64,000 bases of DNA from Deltaproteobacteria bacterium (GTDB lineage Bacteria; Myxococcota_A; Polyangia; Polyangiales; Houyiibacteriaceae): assembly GCA_017644045.1 (NCBI GenBank), contig JAEPMI010000002.1, forward strand, positions 62,001 through 126,000, given 5' to 3'. The number at the start of each line of letters is the position of its first letter. Positions within the stretch are counted from its first letter, which is position 1. Shown one piece after another: positions 26,039 to 34,015 of this stretch. A model generated the notes under the pieces. It did no database searches and had not been told where the DNA came from. It saw only the letters and a list, made by a program, of their open reading frames with translations. The translations under genes and the position numbers were made by a program.

Positions 26039-27844
26039 TCAGAACACGTACGCGGCACCCGAGCGACTCGCGCTCCCTTGGAGCTCCGTCGGGCTGGCGA
26101 CCCCGCTGCCGCCGCCGTTCTCCCAGATCGCGCCAAACGCGACCCAGGTTCCGGCGATGTCGACGGGAGCCCCGAAGAGCATCTGCATCTGCGTGTTGGG
26201 GGGCTTGATGAAGTGGGTCTGCTCCCAGCTCGCGCCATCGAAGCGGAATGCGTACCCCGCGCCCGCCGCGTCCAGTGAATCGATCGATTGGTCGCCGTCG
26301 AGGCCCGTGGCGGTGGATCGATCGCCGCGCGCTCCGATGACCATGAAGCTCCCCTCGATCGCGATGCCGCGCCCGAAGTCGTGGTTCATCGCCGGGTTCG
26401 ACGACTTCACGTAGGCCATCGGGACCACGGCGGTGCCGGTGCGGCGGAAGATGTACGCCGCGCCGGAACGGTAGGCGTCGTTCGAGCTGCCATCGCCGTC
26501 GAAGCCGGTTGCGCTCGAGCTCTCGTGCGGGGCGCCGACCACGAGGAAGTCGCCCGACGCCGCCACCGTTCGTCCGAACTCGTCGCGGGCGTCCGGGTTG
26601 GAGGCCTTGAGATAGGCGACCTGACTCCAGGCCGTGCCCGTGCGCTCGAATACGTAGGCAGCGCCGGCGAGCTCGAGCGAGTCGTCCGTCTGGTCACCGC
26701 CGACGTCGACCGCGTTCGACCGCTCCCCTGGCGCGCCCACCAGCAATCGGTTTCCGTCGAGCGCGACCGATGAACCGAAGAGGTCGCCCATTCCGGCGTT
26801 GGAGGCCTTGATGAACGCCTCTCGTTCCCATCCAGCGCCCGAACGCCGGAAGACGAAGACGGCCCCCGAGTTCTCGAGCCCGTTGTTCGCCGGGTCCCCA
26901 CCGATCCCCGCAGATGCGCTGTCGTCGAGTCGAACTCCCACCGCGATCGTGTCGCCGCTGATGGCGACCGACTCGCCGAACTTGTCTTCGGTGTCCGGCG
27001 ACGCATGCGCGAGGACGTCCTCCTGAGCCCAGACTCCGTCCGTGCGCCGGAACACGTAGACGCGGTTCGCGTCGAGAGCGCTGATCACCGCGACGTCGCC
27101 CTCCATGTCGATGGCGTAGCCGAAGCGCATCCGTTCACCCGCGGTGTCGGGCTTGAGGTAGGCCTCCTCCGTCCAGGACCCGTCGAAGGAACGGCGGAAG
27201 ACGAACGCCGCGCCGCGCCAGAAGGCCGAGTCGTCCTCCGGATCTCCGTCGATGCCGATGGCGGCGCTCGCGTCTGCCGGAGCACCGACGATCAGCGTGT
27301 CGCCTTCGAGCGCGATGCCTTCGCCGAAGGAGTCGCCCACGCTCGGGTCCAGCGGCTTGAAGTACGTCGAGCGCTCGTTGCGGTGCACGACGAGCGTGTA
27401 GGTGTAGCCATTGCCGAGGTGGTCGATGGTGATCTCGATCTCGGTCGTCGCGCCGGTGAGCGTGACCGGGTCCGAGTACGCGCCGGAGGCGACCTCTTCT
27501 CCATCGACCGTGATGACCGCCGAGTCGGCCTCCGAGAAGGGCTGGATCTGGATCGTGTCGGTCAGCCAACCGACGATCGTGTCGAGCGTGCCGCCCCCGG
27601 AGGCTTCGAAGGGCACCTCGAGCTCTGCGTCGCGGACACGGAGATCGCTCAGGTCACCAAACTCGATCCCCATGTCCGAGGGACCGATGTCGGGGTCCAT
27701 CCCCAGGTCGTCCGGGTCGGGAGCGCCCTGGTCGGTCGCCATGTCGGGCGGCATCTCGTCGGTCGGTCCGTCGTCGTCGCCGCACCCCAGGGCAACCAAC
27801 GCCGTCACAGCTAGAGCACAGGTCCGATGCATCGCAGTTCTCAT
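26039..27844 (-). CDS. FG-GAP (integrin-type) repeat lipoprotein
   Basis: A 601-residue predicted lipoprotein (VTALVALGC, then an Asp/Met/Pro-rich linker). Residues about 65-155 look like a cadherin-like beta-sandwich domain (LSDLRV.., ending YTYTLVVHR), and the rest is about seven FG-GAP-like blades with Ca-binding-like loops (VGAPxxxSxAxGxDGDxxxDS) and GAAYVFRR strands. The architecture is that of secreted adhesin- or integrin-like propellers common in myxobacteria. The ATG at 27844 has a good Shine-Dalgarno (GAGGAAG), unlike many neighbours. It follows the giant HEXXH lipoprotein by 31 nt on the same strand and may be its operon partner. Confidence 0.84.
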   Translation of the reverse strand: MRTAMHRTCALAVTALVALGCGDDDGPTDEMPPDMATDQGAPDPDDLGMDPDIGPSDMGIEFGDLSDLRVRDAELEVPFEASGGGTLDTIVGWLTDTIQIQPFSEADSAVITVDGEEVASGAYSDPVTLTGATTEIEITIDHLGNGYTYTLVVHRNERSTYFKPLDPSVGDSFGEGIALEGDTLIVGAPADASAAIGIDGDPEDDSAFWRGAAFVFRRSFDGSWTEEAYLKPDTAGERMRFGYAIDMEGDVAVISALDANRVYVFRRTDGVWAQEDVLAHASPDTEDKFGESVAISGDTIAVGVRLDDSASAGIGGDPANNGLENSGAVFVFRRSGAGWEREAFIKASNAGMGDLFGSSVALDGNRLLVGAPGERSNAVDVGGDQTDDSLELAGAAYVFERTGTAWSQVAYLKASNPDARDEFGRTVAASGDFLVVGAPHESSSATGFDGDGSSNDAYRSGAAYIFRRTGTAVVPMAYVKSSNPAMNHDFGRGIAIEGSFMVIGARGDRSTATGLDGDQSIDSLDAAGAGYAFRFDGASWEQTHFIKPPNTQMQMLFGAPVDIAGTWVAFGAIWENGGGSGVASPTELQGSASRSGAAYVF

Positions 27845-27846
27845 GT

Positions 27847-27853
27847 CTTCCTC
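27847..27853 (-). promoter_or_regulatory. Shine-Dalgarno of the FG-GAP lipoprotein gene
   Basis: GAGGAAG immediately before the ATG at 27844. It decides for this start over the in-frame ATG at 27832. Confidence 0.5.
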
Positions 27854-27875
27854 ACGTTGGAACGGGTCGCCGATG

Positions 27876-30800
27876 TCAGCGACGAAGGTGGGCGCCGGCT
27901 CCCTGCCGACGGGTGATCGCGCGCATGCGACCGCTGCGATCGCGTTGGATCTCGCTGGCGTGCGGTGCGTCGCTCGCGGCGGCGCCGGTCTGGTTGAACA
28001 CGAAGGGAACGTCGACCGGGTACGGGTACCCGTCGGTGCCGATCTGCACGACCGCCTCGGTCGGACGGGGCTCGCACCGCGCGCGGAAGCTGCAGTAGGT
28101 CCCCGGCGCGCACTCTCCCATGCAGAGGCCGGGGGTGCCGTAGATCTCGGTCACCAGCTCGTTGGCACCGACCCGCCAGCTCGCCAGCGAATCGAGGCCG
28201 CGCCGGCGACAGTCGTGCTCGGTGACGGTGTTGATGCCGACTTCGGTCACCACCCGGTCGAACTCGCCGTTCCCGCAGAGCAGTACTCCGTGAATCGCCG
28301 ACGACGAGGCCGCCGGAGGGAAGTAGAGGCTGAGCAGGTTGCCTTGGAAGCGGAGCGTCGCCGGGTCGGTGGTGGCCGCTCGCCGATCCACCAGCGAGTA
28401 GGAGCTCGTCTCCGCCGGGTTTCGCCCGAGCCCGTTGGCGAGGATCGAGCTGAGGACGACGACCGACGCTCCCGAGAGGTCGCCCTCGAACGAAAGGACG
28501 CTGCCCGTAAAGTCGCTGGCGACCGCGGAGCTCGAGTCCCAGTCGTTTCCGGCGACCGCGGTGACGAAGTAGAGGTACACGCCTCGCGGAGCCCCCCGGA
28601 CGTCCACCGGGCGGTTCACGCGGCCACCGACGGGTGTCGCCAGATGCGAGTTGTCGACCACCAGCAGGCCGCCGCTGCCCTCGGCGACGAGGGCCGACAG
28701 GAGACGGCCGTCGAGGACGCCCGTGCTGCGCGACGCGATCACCGTCGAGCGTGTGACCCGGACCTCGGCCACGTCGCGAGAGAGGACGCCGATGAGGCTC
28801 GCCGGGTTGGAGCCTCCGGCGAGGACGTCTCTTCCTGCCACCGTCGATCCGTCGACGCGAAGCCGGGCCTGCTGGGCCGCGCAGATGCCCGCGTAGTGAC
28901 GGGAGGCCGTGGATCCGGAGGCGCTGGCGCGCACGTCGCTGTCGATGACCTCGACCACCCCCGACCCGCCGTGGCCACTGACGCCCACTCGGCAGTCGCC
29001 GGAGGTGACCTCATTGATGGCCGCGGCGTCTTCGAGACGGAGCGTTCCCCCGTCGGCGTGCATGACGCTCGTGCAGCGAGAGGCGGCGGCCGACCCCTGT
29101 CGGTAGGCGGTCAAAGACCGGACGATCAGCGTCGTGTTCGCCGCGACCACGAGTCCGGCGTTCGTCATCAGGCGCGAGGGGTTGAACCCGCCCGGTCCGC
29201 TGATCCCACACGCGCCATGGTCGGTGCCGGCACCGGTGAAGCTGAGAACCGTCGAGTCTTCCGTCGCCGGCGTCCAGCTGCTGCCGCTCCGCGTGAAGCC
29301 CCCTTCGAGGAGCAGGTCCTCGCTGACGCGATGATCGCCGCACCCGTAGGTTCCGACCGCGAACCACACGGCGTCGATGCTCGCGTCGGCGCGAGCCGCA
29401 CCGAGCGCCGCGTCACAGGTTCGGTAAGGGCTCCCCGGCGACCCCGCGTCGACGGCTCCATCGTTTCCATCCGGCGCGACGTAGATGCGGTTCGGCGCCA
29501 TGGGGCGCACGAACACCGCCGACGACGGCTCCGAACGGACGCCGATGCGGTTCTTCGAGACCACCTGGAAGGCGAGGGTCTCGTCGGCCAGACCGGTGAG
29601 CTCCACGGTGGACCGGGCCGTCTCCGCGACGTGATGGGCCACGCCGTCACGGAGCTCCTCGACCACATAGCCGGAAGCCACGGTGGGATCCCACGTGAGC
29701 TGAACGCGGCCACGCCCCGCGAGCGCTGCGATGGACGGCACCCGCTCGGCCAGCGTCACCTGTTCATCGACGATCTCCGGGCCATCGGTGCCGTCGTTGC
29801 GCGTGGAGAGGCGCAGCACGTAGCGCTGATCGGCGTCCAGCCCGGTGACGCGGAGGGTCTGCGTTCGGCGAAAAGGGAGGGTTCCGTTTCGCCGAGTCCC
29901 GTCGTCGCCTTCGAGCACGTACTCGTGGGAGGTGCCGCGTGGGGAGAGATCGAAGAAGCGCCACTCGAGCGCGTCTTCTTCCACCGACACGTCGACGATC
30001 TCCGGCGCGCCGGGAGCGGTGGCGCTCAGGTCGAGCGCGTCGTCATCCAGGAGCTCCGTGCAGTCCCCCTCGGCGGAGTGGAGGGCGAACACTTCACAGA
30101 TCTCGGTCTCCGAGTAGCCATGCTGGACCATCGTCGTCGCCAGCGCGCTCGCGAAGTGGCGCTCGCCGACGGTCGAGTAGCGACGTGCCCAGTTGCGGTA
30201 GAGGTCGGCGACCGCGCTGCCTGGGAGCGTCACGCGCTCGTCTTCCTGGTCGCGACCGACGGGGCCGAGCTCGAAGATTCGATCGGCCTCGTTCCACGTC
30301 CAGTAAGCCCCGGACTGCATCACCACCGTGCTCGGCCCATCGAATGCGTCGTGCAGGAGCGTCACGAAGCGGGCGACGCTGACCGCGAAGGGGTCGCCGA
30401 CGTCCGAGTCCATGGCGCGCTGGGTTCTGCCGCCGATGTTGTCTTCGAGAGCCCACGGGTAGTCGCTGTCGATCCACCACCCTCGGCCGCCGCCGCGGCC
30501 GGCCGCGGTGGGGTCGTCGCCCGGCAGCTCGAAGTAGTCGGTGCCTCCCGCGACGCGCGACGCGAAGAAGTCGGCCCACGCTTCGGTGAAGACGAGGTTC
30601 GACTGCTCGGGGGTCTGGAAGTCCTCGCCGGAGCCGATGAGCGTGTACACGAGGTCGAAGTGCGCCTCGTGGAAGTCGTCCGACGACTGGCGCGCGATCA
30701 TGTCGCACATGACGTAGTGGCCGTACTCGTGGGTGGGCGTGAGCCGATCCGCGGTCGCGCCGAAAGGCCCCGAGAACGGGAAGATGATGTCGTTGGTCAG

Positions 30801-32204
30801 GATCTGAGTGACGACGACCGCCAGGGGAGCCACGATCGCAGAGGGGATCGGCACCACTTCGATGGCGGCGAGAACGGTCGGGACGAGGTGCAGCAGGGTC
30901 AGACCGTCGAAGCCACCACAGATGGCCACCGCGCGGCCTCCGTTCAGCTCCCCGACGAGGTCCGCGAGCGGACCCACGAGGACCTTCGCTGCGCGACCGA
31001 TGCGATGGGTGAACACCTGGTCGGTCAGGTCGAACGAGTCGGTCATCTGGGCGAGCACGTTGGCCCTCCAGTCCAGCACTCGAAGGCGGCGAACGAAGGT
31101 GTCGCCGTCGGTCACCCGGATGTCTTCGTTGTTGGGCCCGAGCTCGGCTCCGAACTCGCAGAACTGGAGCGAATGGAACCCCTCGCTGAGACCTCCTGCG
31201 TGGTTCTCCATGCGGAGGCAGAGGTCGTAGGTGAACCCATCGACGACCTCGAGGACCACCGCGCCGTTTCGGTCGGTGCGCGCGCGCTCGGTGCCGAGGT
31301 CGCCTTGGGCCACGACCTCGACGTTGGGGAGCGTCATCGGGTTGCCCCGACCCGGTCCCCACGCCCGCTGCATCGGGCGCAGCCGGGACGGGGTCCACGT
31401 TCGATCGGCCGGCTCCATGCCGGCGCCCTGGCGACCGTTGCCGAAGAGCCAGTCGGTGTTGAGCACCTCCAGACTCACGGAGATGAACGCGCTCCCGCGC
31501 GCGGCGTGACCGATCTCGGAGAGCGCGTCGTCGACTCCGTCGCGAACGTCACGACTCGATACGATCAGCGCGATCAGCTCCACGAGCAGCGAGTCGTCGC
31601 GCGATCCGACCTCGTCGTCGGAGCTCGCGGCGAGCGGGCGAGGCCCGTAGTGGAACCCGTGCTCGGCCAGGTAGGAGTAGCTCAGCGTCCCGTCGGCCAT
31701 GACCGCTTCGGCGGGCGCGTCCCGGCCGACGATCGCGGCGAAGGGCGCATTGCCGGTGAGGGCGAGGTCACGCAGCTCGTTGAAGATGGCGGCGGGGAGC
31801 ACGGCGAAGCGGAACAGCCCTTCGATGTCGCCCCGGTTGTGGAGCACGCCGGTTTGACCGCGCCACCGCTCGCGCTCCGATTCGAAGAGCGGCAGGGTCG
31901 AGCTGGGTACCAGCTGCTCGAGGAGATCGAGCTCGTCGTCGCTCCGCACGTACACCATGACGTAGTGGAGCGCCGGACGACCCTCCGCGTCGGTCTCCGG
32001 GAGCGATTCCGTCGCCTCCCATGAGAAGGCTCGACGGAGATCCTGAGTCTCCTGGGCACTCAGCGGAGGCTCGAGATACGGGAGCGCGGCGGCCTCCTCA
32101 CCGAACCATTCGATCGGCTCGAGCTCGGCCGGTACGATGGGTGGCCCGTCGTTCCCACCACAGGCCAACGCCAGCGTGAGCGTCAAGAGCGCCTTCCGTC
32201 TCAT
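27876..32204 (-). CDS. Giant lipoprotein: HEXXH metallopeptidase-like, FN3-like and beta-helix domains
   Basis: A 1442-residue predicted lipoprotein (LTLTLALAC, Cys16). The region around residues 490-640 has a zinc-protease motif THEYGHYVM (HEXXH) and, about 55 residues later, FTEAWADFF, which could supply the third glutamate ligand of a gluzincin. Fibronectin III-like strands follow (VDVSVEEDALEWRF, VQLTWDPTVASGYVVEEL). The C-terminal 450 residues begin with RIYVAPDGNDG and continue as a right-handed parallel beta-helix of the DUF1565 type. The ATG at 32204 overlaps the upstream lipoprotein stop (ATGA). A surface protease with a carbohydrate- or adhesion-type beta-helix is inferred; no family name is certain. 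Confidence 0.75.
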   Translation of the reverse strand: MRRKALLTLTLALACGGNDGPPIVPAELEPIEWFGEEAAALPYLEPPLSAQETQDLRRAFSWEATESLPETDAEGRPALHYVMVYVRSDDELDLLEQLVPSSTLPLFESERERWRGQTGVLHNRGDIEGLFRFAVLPAAIFNELRDLALTGNAPFAAIVGRDAPAEAVMADGTLSYSYLAEHGFHYGPRPLAASSDDEVGSRDDSLLVELIALIVSSRDVRDGVDDALSEIGHAARGSAFISVSLEVLNTDWLFGNGRQGAGMEPADRTWTPSRLRPMQRAWGPGRGNPMTLPNVEVVAQGDLGTERARTDRNGAVVLEVVDGFTYDLCLRMENHAGGLSEGFHSLQFCEFGAELGPNNEDIRVTDGDTFVRRLRVLDWRANVLAQMTDSFDLTDQVFTHRIGRAAKVLVGPLADLVGELNGGRAVAICGGFDGLTLLHLVPTVLAAIEVVPIPSAIVAPLAVVVTQILTNDIIFPFSGPFGATADRLTPTHEYGHYVMCDMIARQSSDDFHEAHFDLVYTLIGSGEDFQTPEQSNLVFTEAWADFFASRVAGGTDYFELPGDDPTAAGRGGGRGWWIDSDYPWALEDNIGGRTQRAMDSDVGDPFAVSVARFVTLLHDAFDGPSTVVMQSGAYWTWNEADRIFELGPVGRDQEDERVTLPGSAVADLYRNWARRYSTVGERHFASALATTMVQHGYSETEICEVFALHSAEGDCTELLDDDALDLSATAPGAPEIVDVSVEEDALEWRFFDLSPRGTSHEYVLEGDDGTRRNGTLPFRRTQTLRVTGLDADQRYVLRLSTRNDGTDGPEIVDEQVTLAERVPSIAALAGRGRVQLTWDPTVASGYVVEELRDGVAHHVAETARSTVELTGLADETLAFQVVSKNRIGVRSEPSSAVFVRPMAPNRIYVAPDGNDGAVDAGSPGSPYRTCDAALGAARADASIDAVWFAVGTYGCGDHRVSEDLLLEGGFTRSGSSWTPATEDSTVLSFTGAGTDHGACGISGPGGFNPSRLMTNAGLVVAANTTLIVRSLTAYRQGSAAASRCTSVMHADGGTLRLEDAAAINEVTSGDCRVGVSGHGGSGVVEVIDSDVRASASGSTASRHYAGICAAQQARLRVDGSTVAGRDVLAGGSNPASLIGVLSRDVAEVRVTRSTVIASRSTGVLDGRLLSALVAEGSGGLLVVDNSHLATPVGGRVNRPVDVRGAPRGVYLYFVTAVAGNDWDSSSAVASDFTGSVLSFEGDLSGASVVVLSSILANGLGRNPAETSSYSLVDRRAATTDPATLRFQGNLLSLYFPPAASSSAIHGVLLCGNGEFDRVVTEVGINTVTEHDCRRRGLDSLASWRVGANELVTEIYGTPGLCMGECAPGTYCSFRARCEPRPTEAVVQIGTDGYPYPVDVPFVFNQTGAAASDAPHASEIQRDRSGRMRAITRRQGAGAHLRR

Positions 32205-33331
32205 GTCTCGTCTCCGATCGATGCGTCGAGGAGGACGGCCGCGCGGCGTCCCGTGTGCGATCGGACGCGAAGGACCGCGCTCATCCACTCGTCACCCTCC
32301 TCGCACGTGATGGGGATGTCGCCCTGCCCTCCGGGCTCGATCGATGTCTCCGCCGCCCCGGTCGCGAGCACCGCGGTCGCGAACGCGGGGACGGCCACTC
32401 GCAGGGAGGTCATCGCGCAGCTGACGCGCACCTCGACTTCGTCGGTCCGGTCGCTTCCACCCAGCATCCACGTCGACGGAGTAATGGAGTCCAGCTCGAT
32501 CGGTGGACCCGATGGTCCGCGAGCGAGCACGGGCTCGGCGGCGCCGACGATGAGCGGGAGCTGCAGGGTCTCGCTGGTCCAGGTCGGCGAAGCCAACGCG
32601 TGGAGCCGTTCGACGCGCGTGCGGAACGAGCTGGCGAAACCCGGCGGAGCGACGGCGAGGGCGCCCGTGTCGTCCAGGGCGAGCTCTGGGGAGTCGACGA
32701 TGGCGAGGGTGCCGGGCAGGTCCGGAACGTCCGACAGCTCGAACACGCCATCGGCGTCGGCGGTCACCCGCTGAACCCAGAGGCGGGCCGACCCCGCCGC
32801 TGGCTCGAAGAGCGCCCACGCGTCCCCGTCCACCCCCGCCTCGAGAGTCACTCGGAGCGTGCGCGATCCGTGGGGGACGAAGATTCGGGCGGTGCGCAGC
32901 CGAGGGTCGTCCGTGTGTCCGGCGACCACCGTCGCGGAGACCACCTCGTCGCGCTCCGAGTCCGCCCACGGCGCCAGGTCGAGCCGACGGGGGCAGTCCG
33001 CCTCGAGCCTCCACGACTCGCTGACGAATGCCGGGTCGTGGTCGGCGGCGATCTCCACGAAGTCGACCGGCGCCGGGGGGAAGACCGAGTGGTCGAGGGC
33101 GACCGACTCGGGCAGTGCTCGGCCGGCGAGCAGGAAGGTCTCCCATGGGCCCCCGTCGCGAAGCGAGAGAACGGGCAGGCCTTCGGATGCGGTCGGCGGA
33201 CACCCCTCGACCCAGGGCGTGGCGGCCCCGTCGGGGAGCCCCGCGTCGTCGCCCGGAGCGTCGTCACCGCACGCGGCAGCGAGGAGCGAGGCGCAAAGGA
33301 AGGTTCGCAGAGTCGGACGATGAAGGGACAT
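32201..33331 (-). CDS. Lipoprotein coupled to the HEXXH/beta-helix protein
   Basis: A 376-residue predicted lipoprotein (FLCASLLAAACGDD, then an Asp/Gly linker). The rest is beta-rich without a recognised domain and has a few cysteines (EGCPP, EADCPR, VSCAM, ITCEE). The ATG at 33331 has a strong Shine-Dalgarno (GGGAGG, 7 nt upstream). The stop overlaps the start of the giant metallopeptidase-like lipoprotein by 4 nt, so the two are made together and may form a complex, for example protease plus inhibitor or chaperone; that is inference only. Confidence 0.7.
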   Translation of the reverse strand: MSLHRPTLRTFLCASLLAAACGDDAPGDDAGLPDGAATPWVEGCPPTASEGLPVLSLRDGGPWETFLLAGRALPESVALDHSVFPPAPVDFVEIAADHDPAFVSESWRLEADCPRRLDLAPWADSERDEVVSATVVAGHTDDPRLRTARIFVPHGSRTLRVTLEAGVDGDAWALFEPAAGSARLWVQRVTADADGVFELSDVPDLPGTLAIVDSPELALDDTGALAVAPPGFASSFRTRVERLHALASPTWTSETLQLPLIVGAAEPVLARGPSGPPIELDSITPSTWMLGGSDRTDEVEVRVSCAMTSLRVAVPAFATAVLATGAAETSIEPGGQGDIPITCEEGDEWMSAVLRVRSHTGRRAAVLLDASIGDET

Positions 33332-33338
33332 GGTGATG

Positions 33339-33344
33339 CCTCCC
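33339..33344 (-). promoter_or_regulatory. Shine-Dalgarno fixing the lipoprotein start at 33331
   Basis: GGGAGG with a 7-nt spacer to the ATG, a canonical ribosome binding site. It rejects the in-frame start 30 nt further upstream. Confidence 0.6.
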
Positions 33345-33406
33345 GCGTTGGGGGACACCACCTAAGAGACCGGTCCAGGAATCTGTGAACGAGAAAGGCC
33401 GGACTT

Positions 33407-34015
33407 CTACTCGGGAGGGAGCAGGCCGTCTTCCCGAGCCCAGTCGCGCAGACGGCTCTTGATCAGCTGAAAGCGCTTCCTCAACCGAGCGGCCTCGCGC
33501 GCCAACGTGGTCTCGTCGACTTCCTGACCCTGCATGACGGTGGCGAGGTCGTTCCAGCTCAGGCCCTTGTCCACGCGCAGCACGAGCACCGTCTGGTCCT
33601 CCTCGGGGAGCCGCTCACGAAGGGCGCGCATCCGGTCTTTCACCTCGCTCCGGAGGTGGAGGCGGGTCGTCGTCCGCACGTGATCGACGGCCGCGAGCAC
33701 GCCGGCCGGCGCGTCGTCCAGCCGCAGCTGCCGGCGGTGGGCCCGGCCCCGGTCTCTCCGGTACCGAGCCTCCGCGTGTCGCGCGAGCGTATAGGCCCAG
33801 CCTCGAAGCGAACAACGCCACTCGAAGCTCTCGATGCCTCGCCAGAGATCCTCACAGAACCGGGCGAAGACCTCTTGCGCCGCATCCGCGCTCCCGAGGC
33901 GCGAGTGCAGGAACCCGAGAATCGCTGCGCCCTCGGTGTGGAGCAGGTGGGTGACCACGGTGGTCTTGTCACCCTCGGCGTGATCGCGGCGGAGCTCGTC
34001 CTCGGTCGGTGTCAT
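33407..34015 (-). CDS. ECF-type RNA polymerase sigma factor
   Basis: A 202-residue sigma-70-family protein. Region 2 spans about residues 22-90 (LGFLHSRLGSADAAQEVFARF, then SLRGWAYTLARHAEARYRRD) and region 4 about 130-180 (ALRERLPEEDQTVLVLRVDKGLSWNDLATVM with a helix-turn-helix). The length and two-domain layout fit an ECF sigma factor. No anti-sigma gene follows. Instead the ATG at 34015 overlaps the stop of a kinase-ATPase gene (ATGA at 34012-34015), pointing to control by phosphorylation as in kinase-linked ECF groups. Promoter targets are unknown. Confidence 0.88.
   Translation of the reverse strand: MTPTEDELRRDHAEGDKTTVVTHLLHTEGAAILGFLHSRLGSADAAQEVFARFCEDLWRGIESFEWRCSLRGWAYTLARHAEARYRRDRGRAHRRQLRLDDAPAGVLAAVDHVRTTTRLHLRSEVKDRMRALRERLPEEDQTVLVLRVDKGLSWNDLATVMQGQEVDETTLAREAARLRKRFQLIKSRLRDWAREDGLLPPE

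Noticed and set aside
27411-32024. 1537-codon open frame on the plus strand
   Set aside because: It is antisense to the FG-GAP and HEXXH lipoprotein genes, has no signal peptide or domain, and is an Arg/His/Val-rich shadow expected in high-GC DNA.
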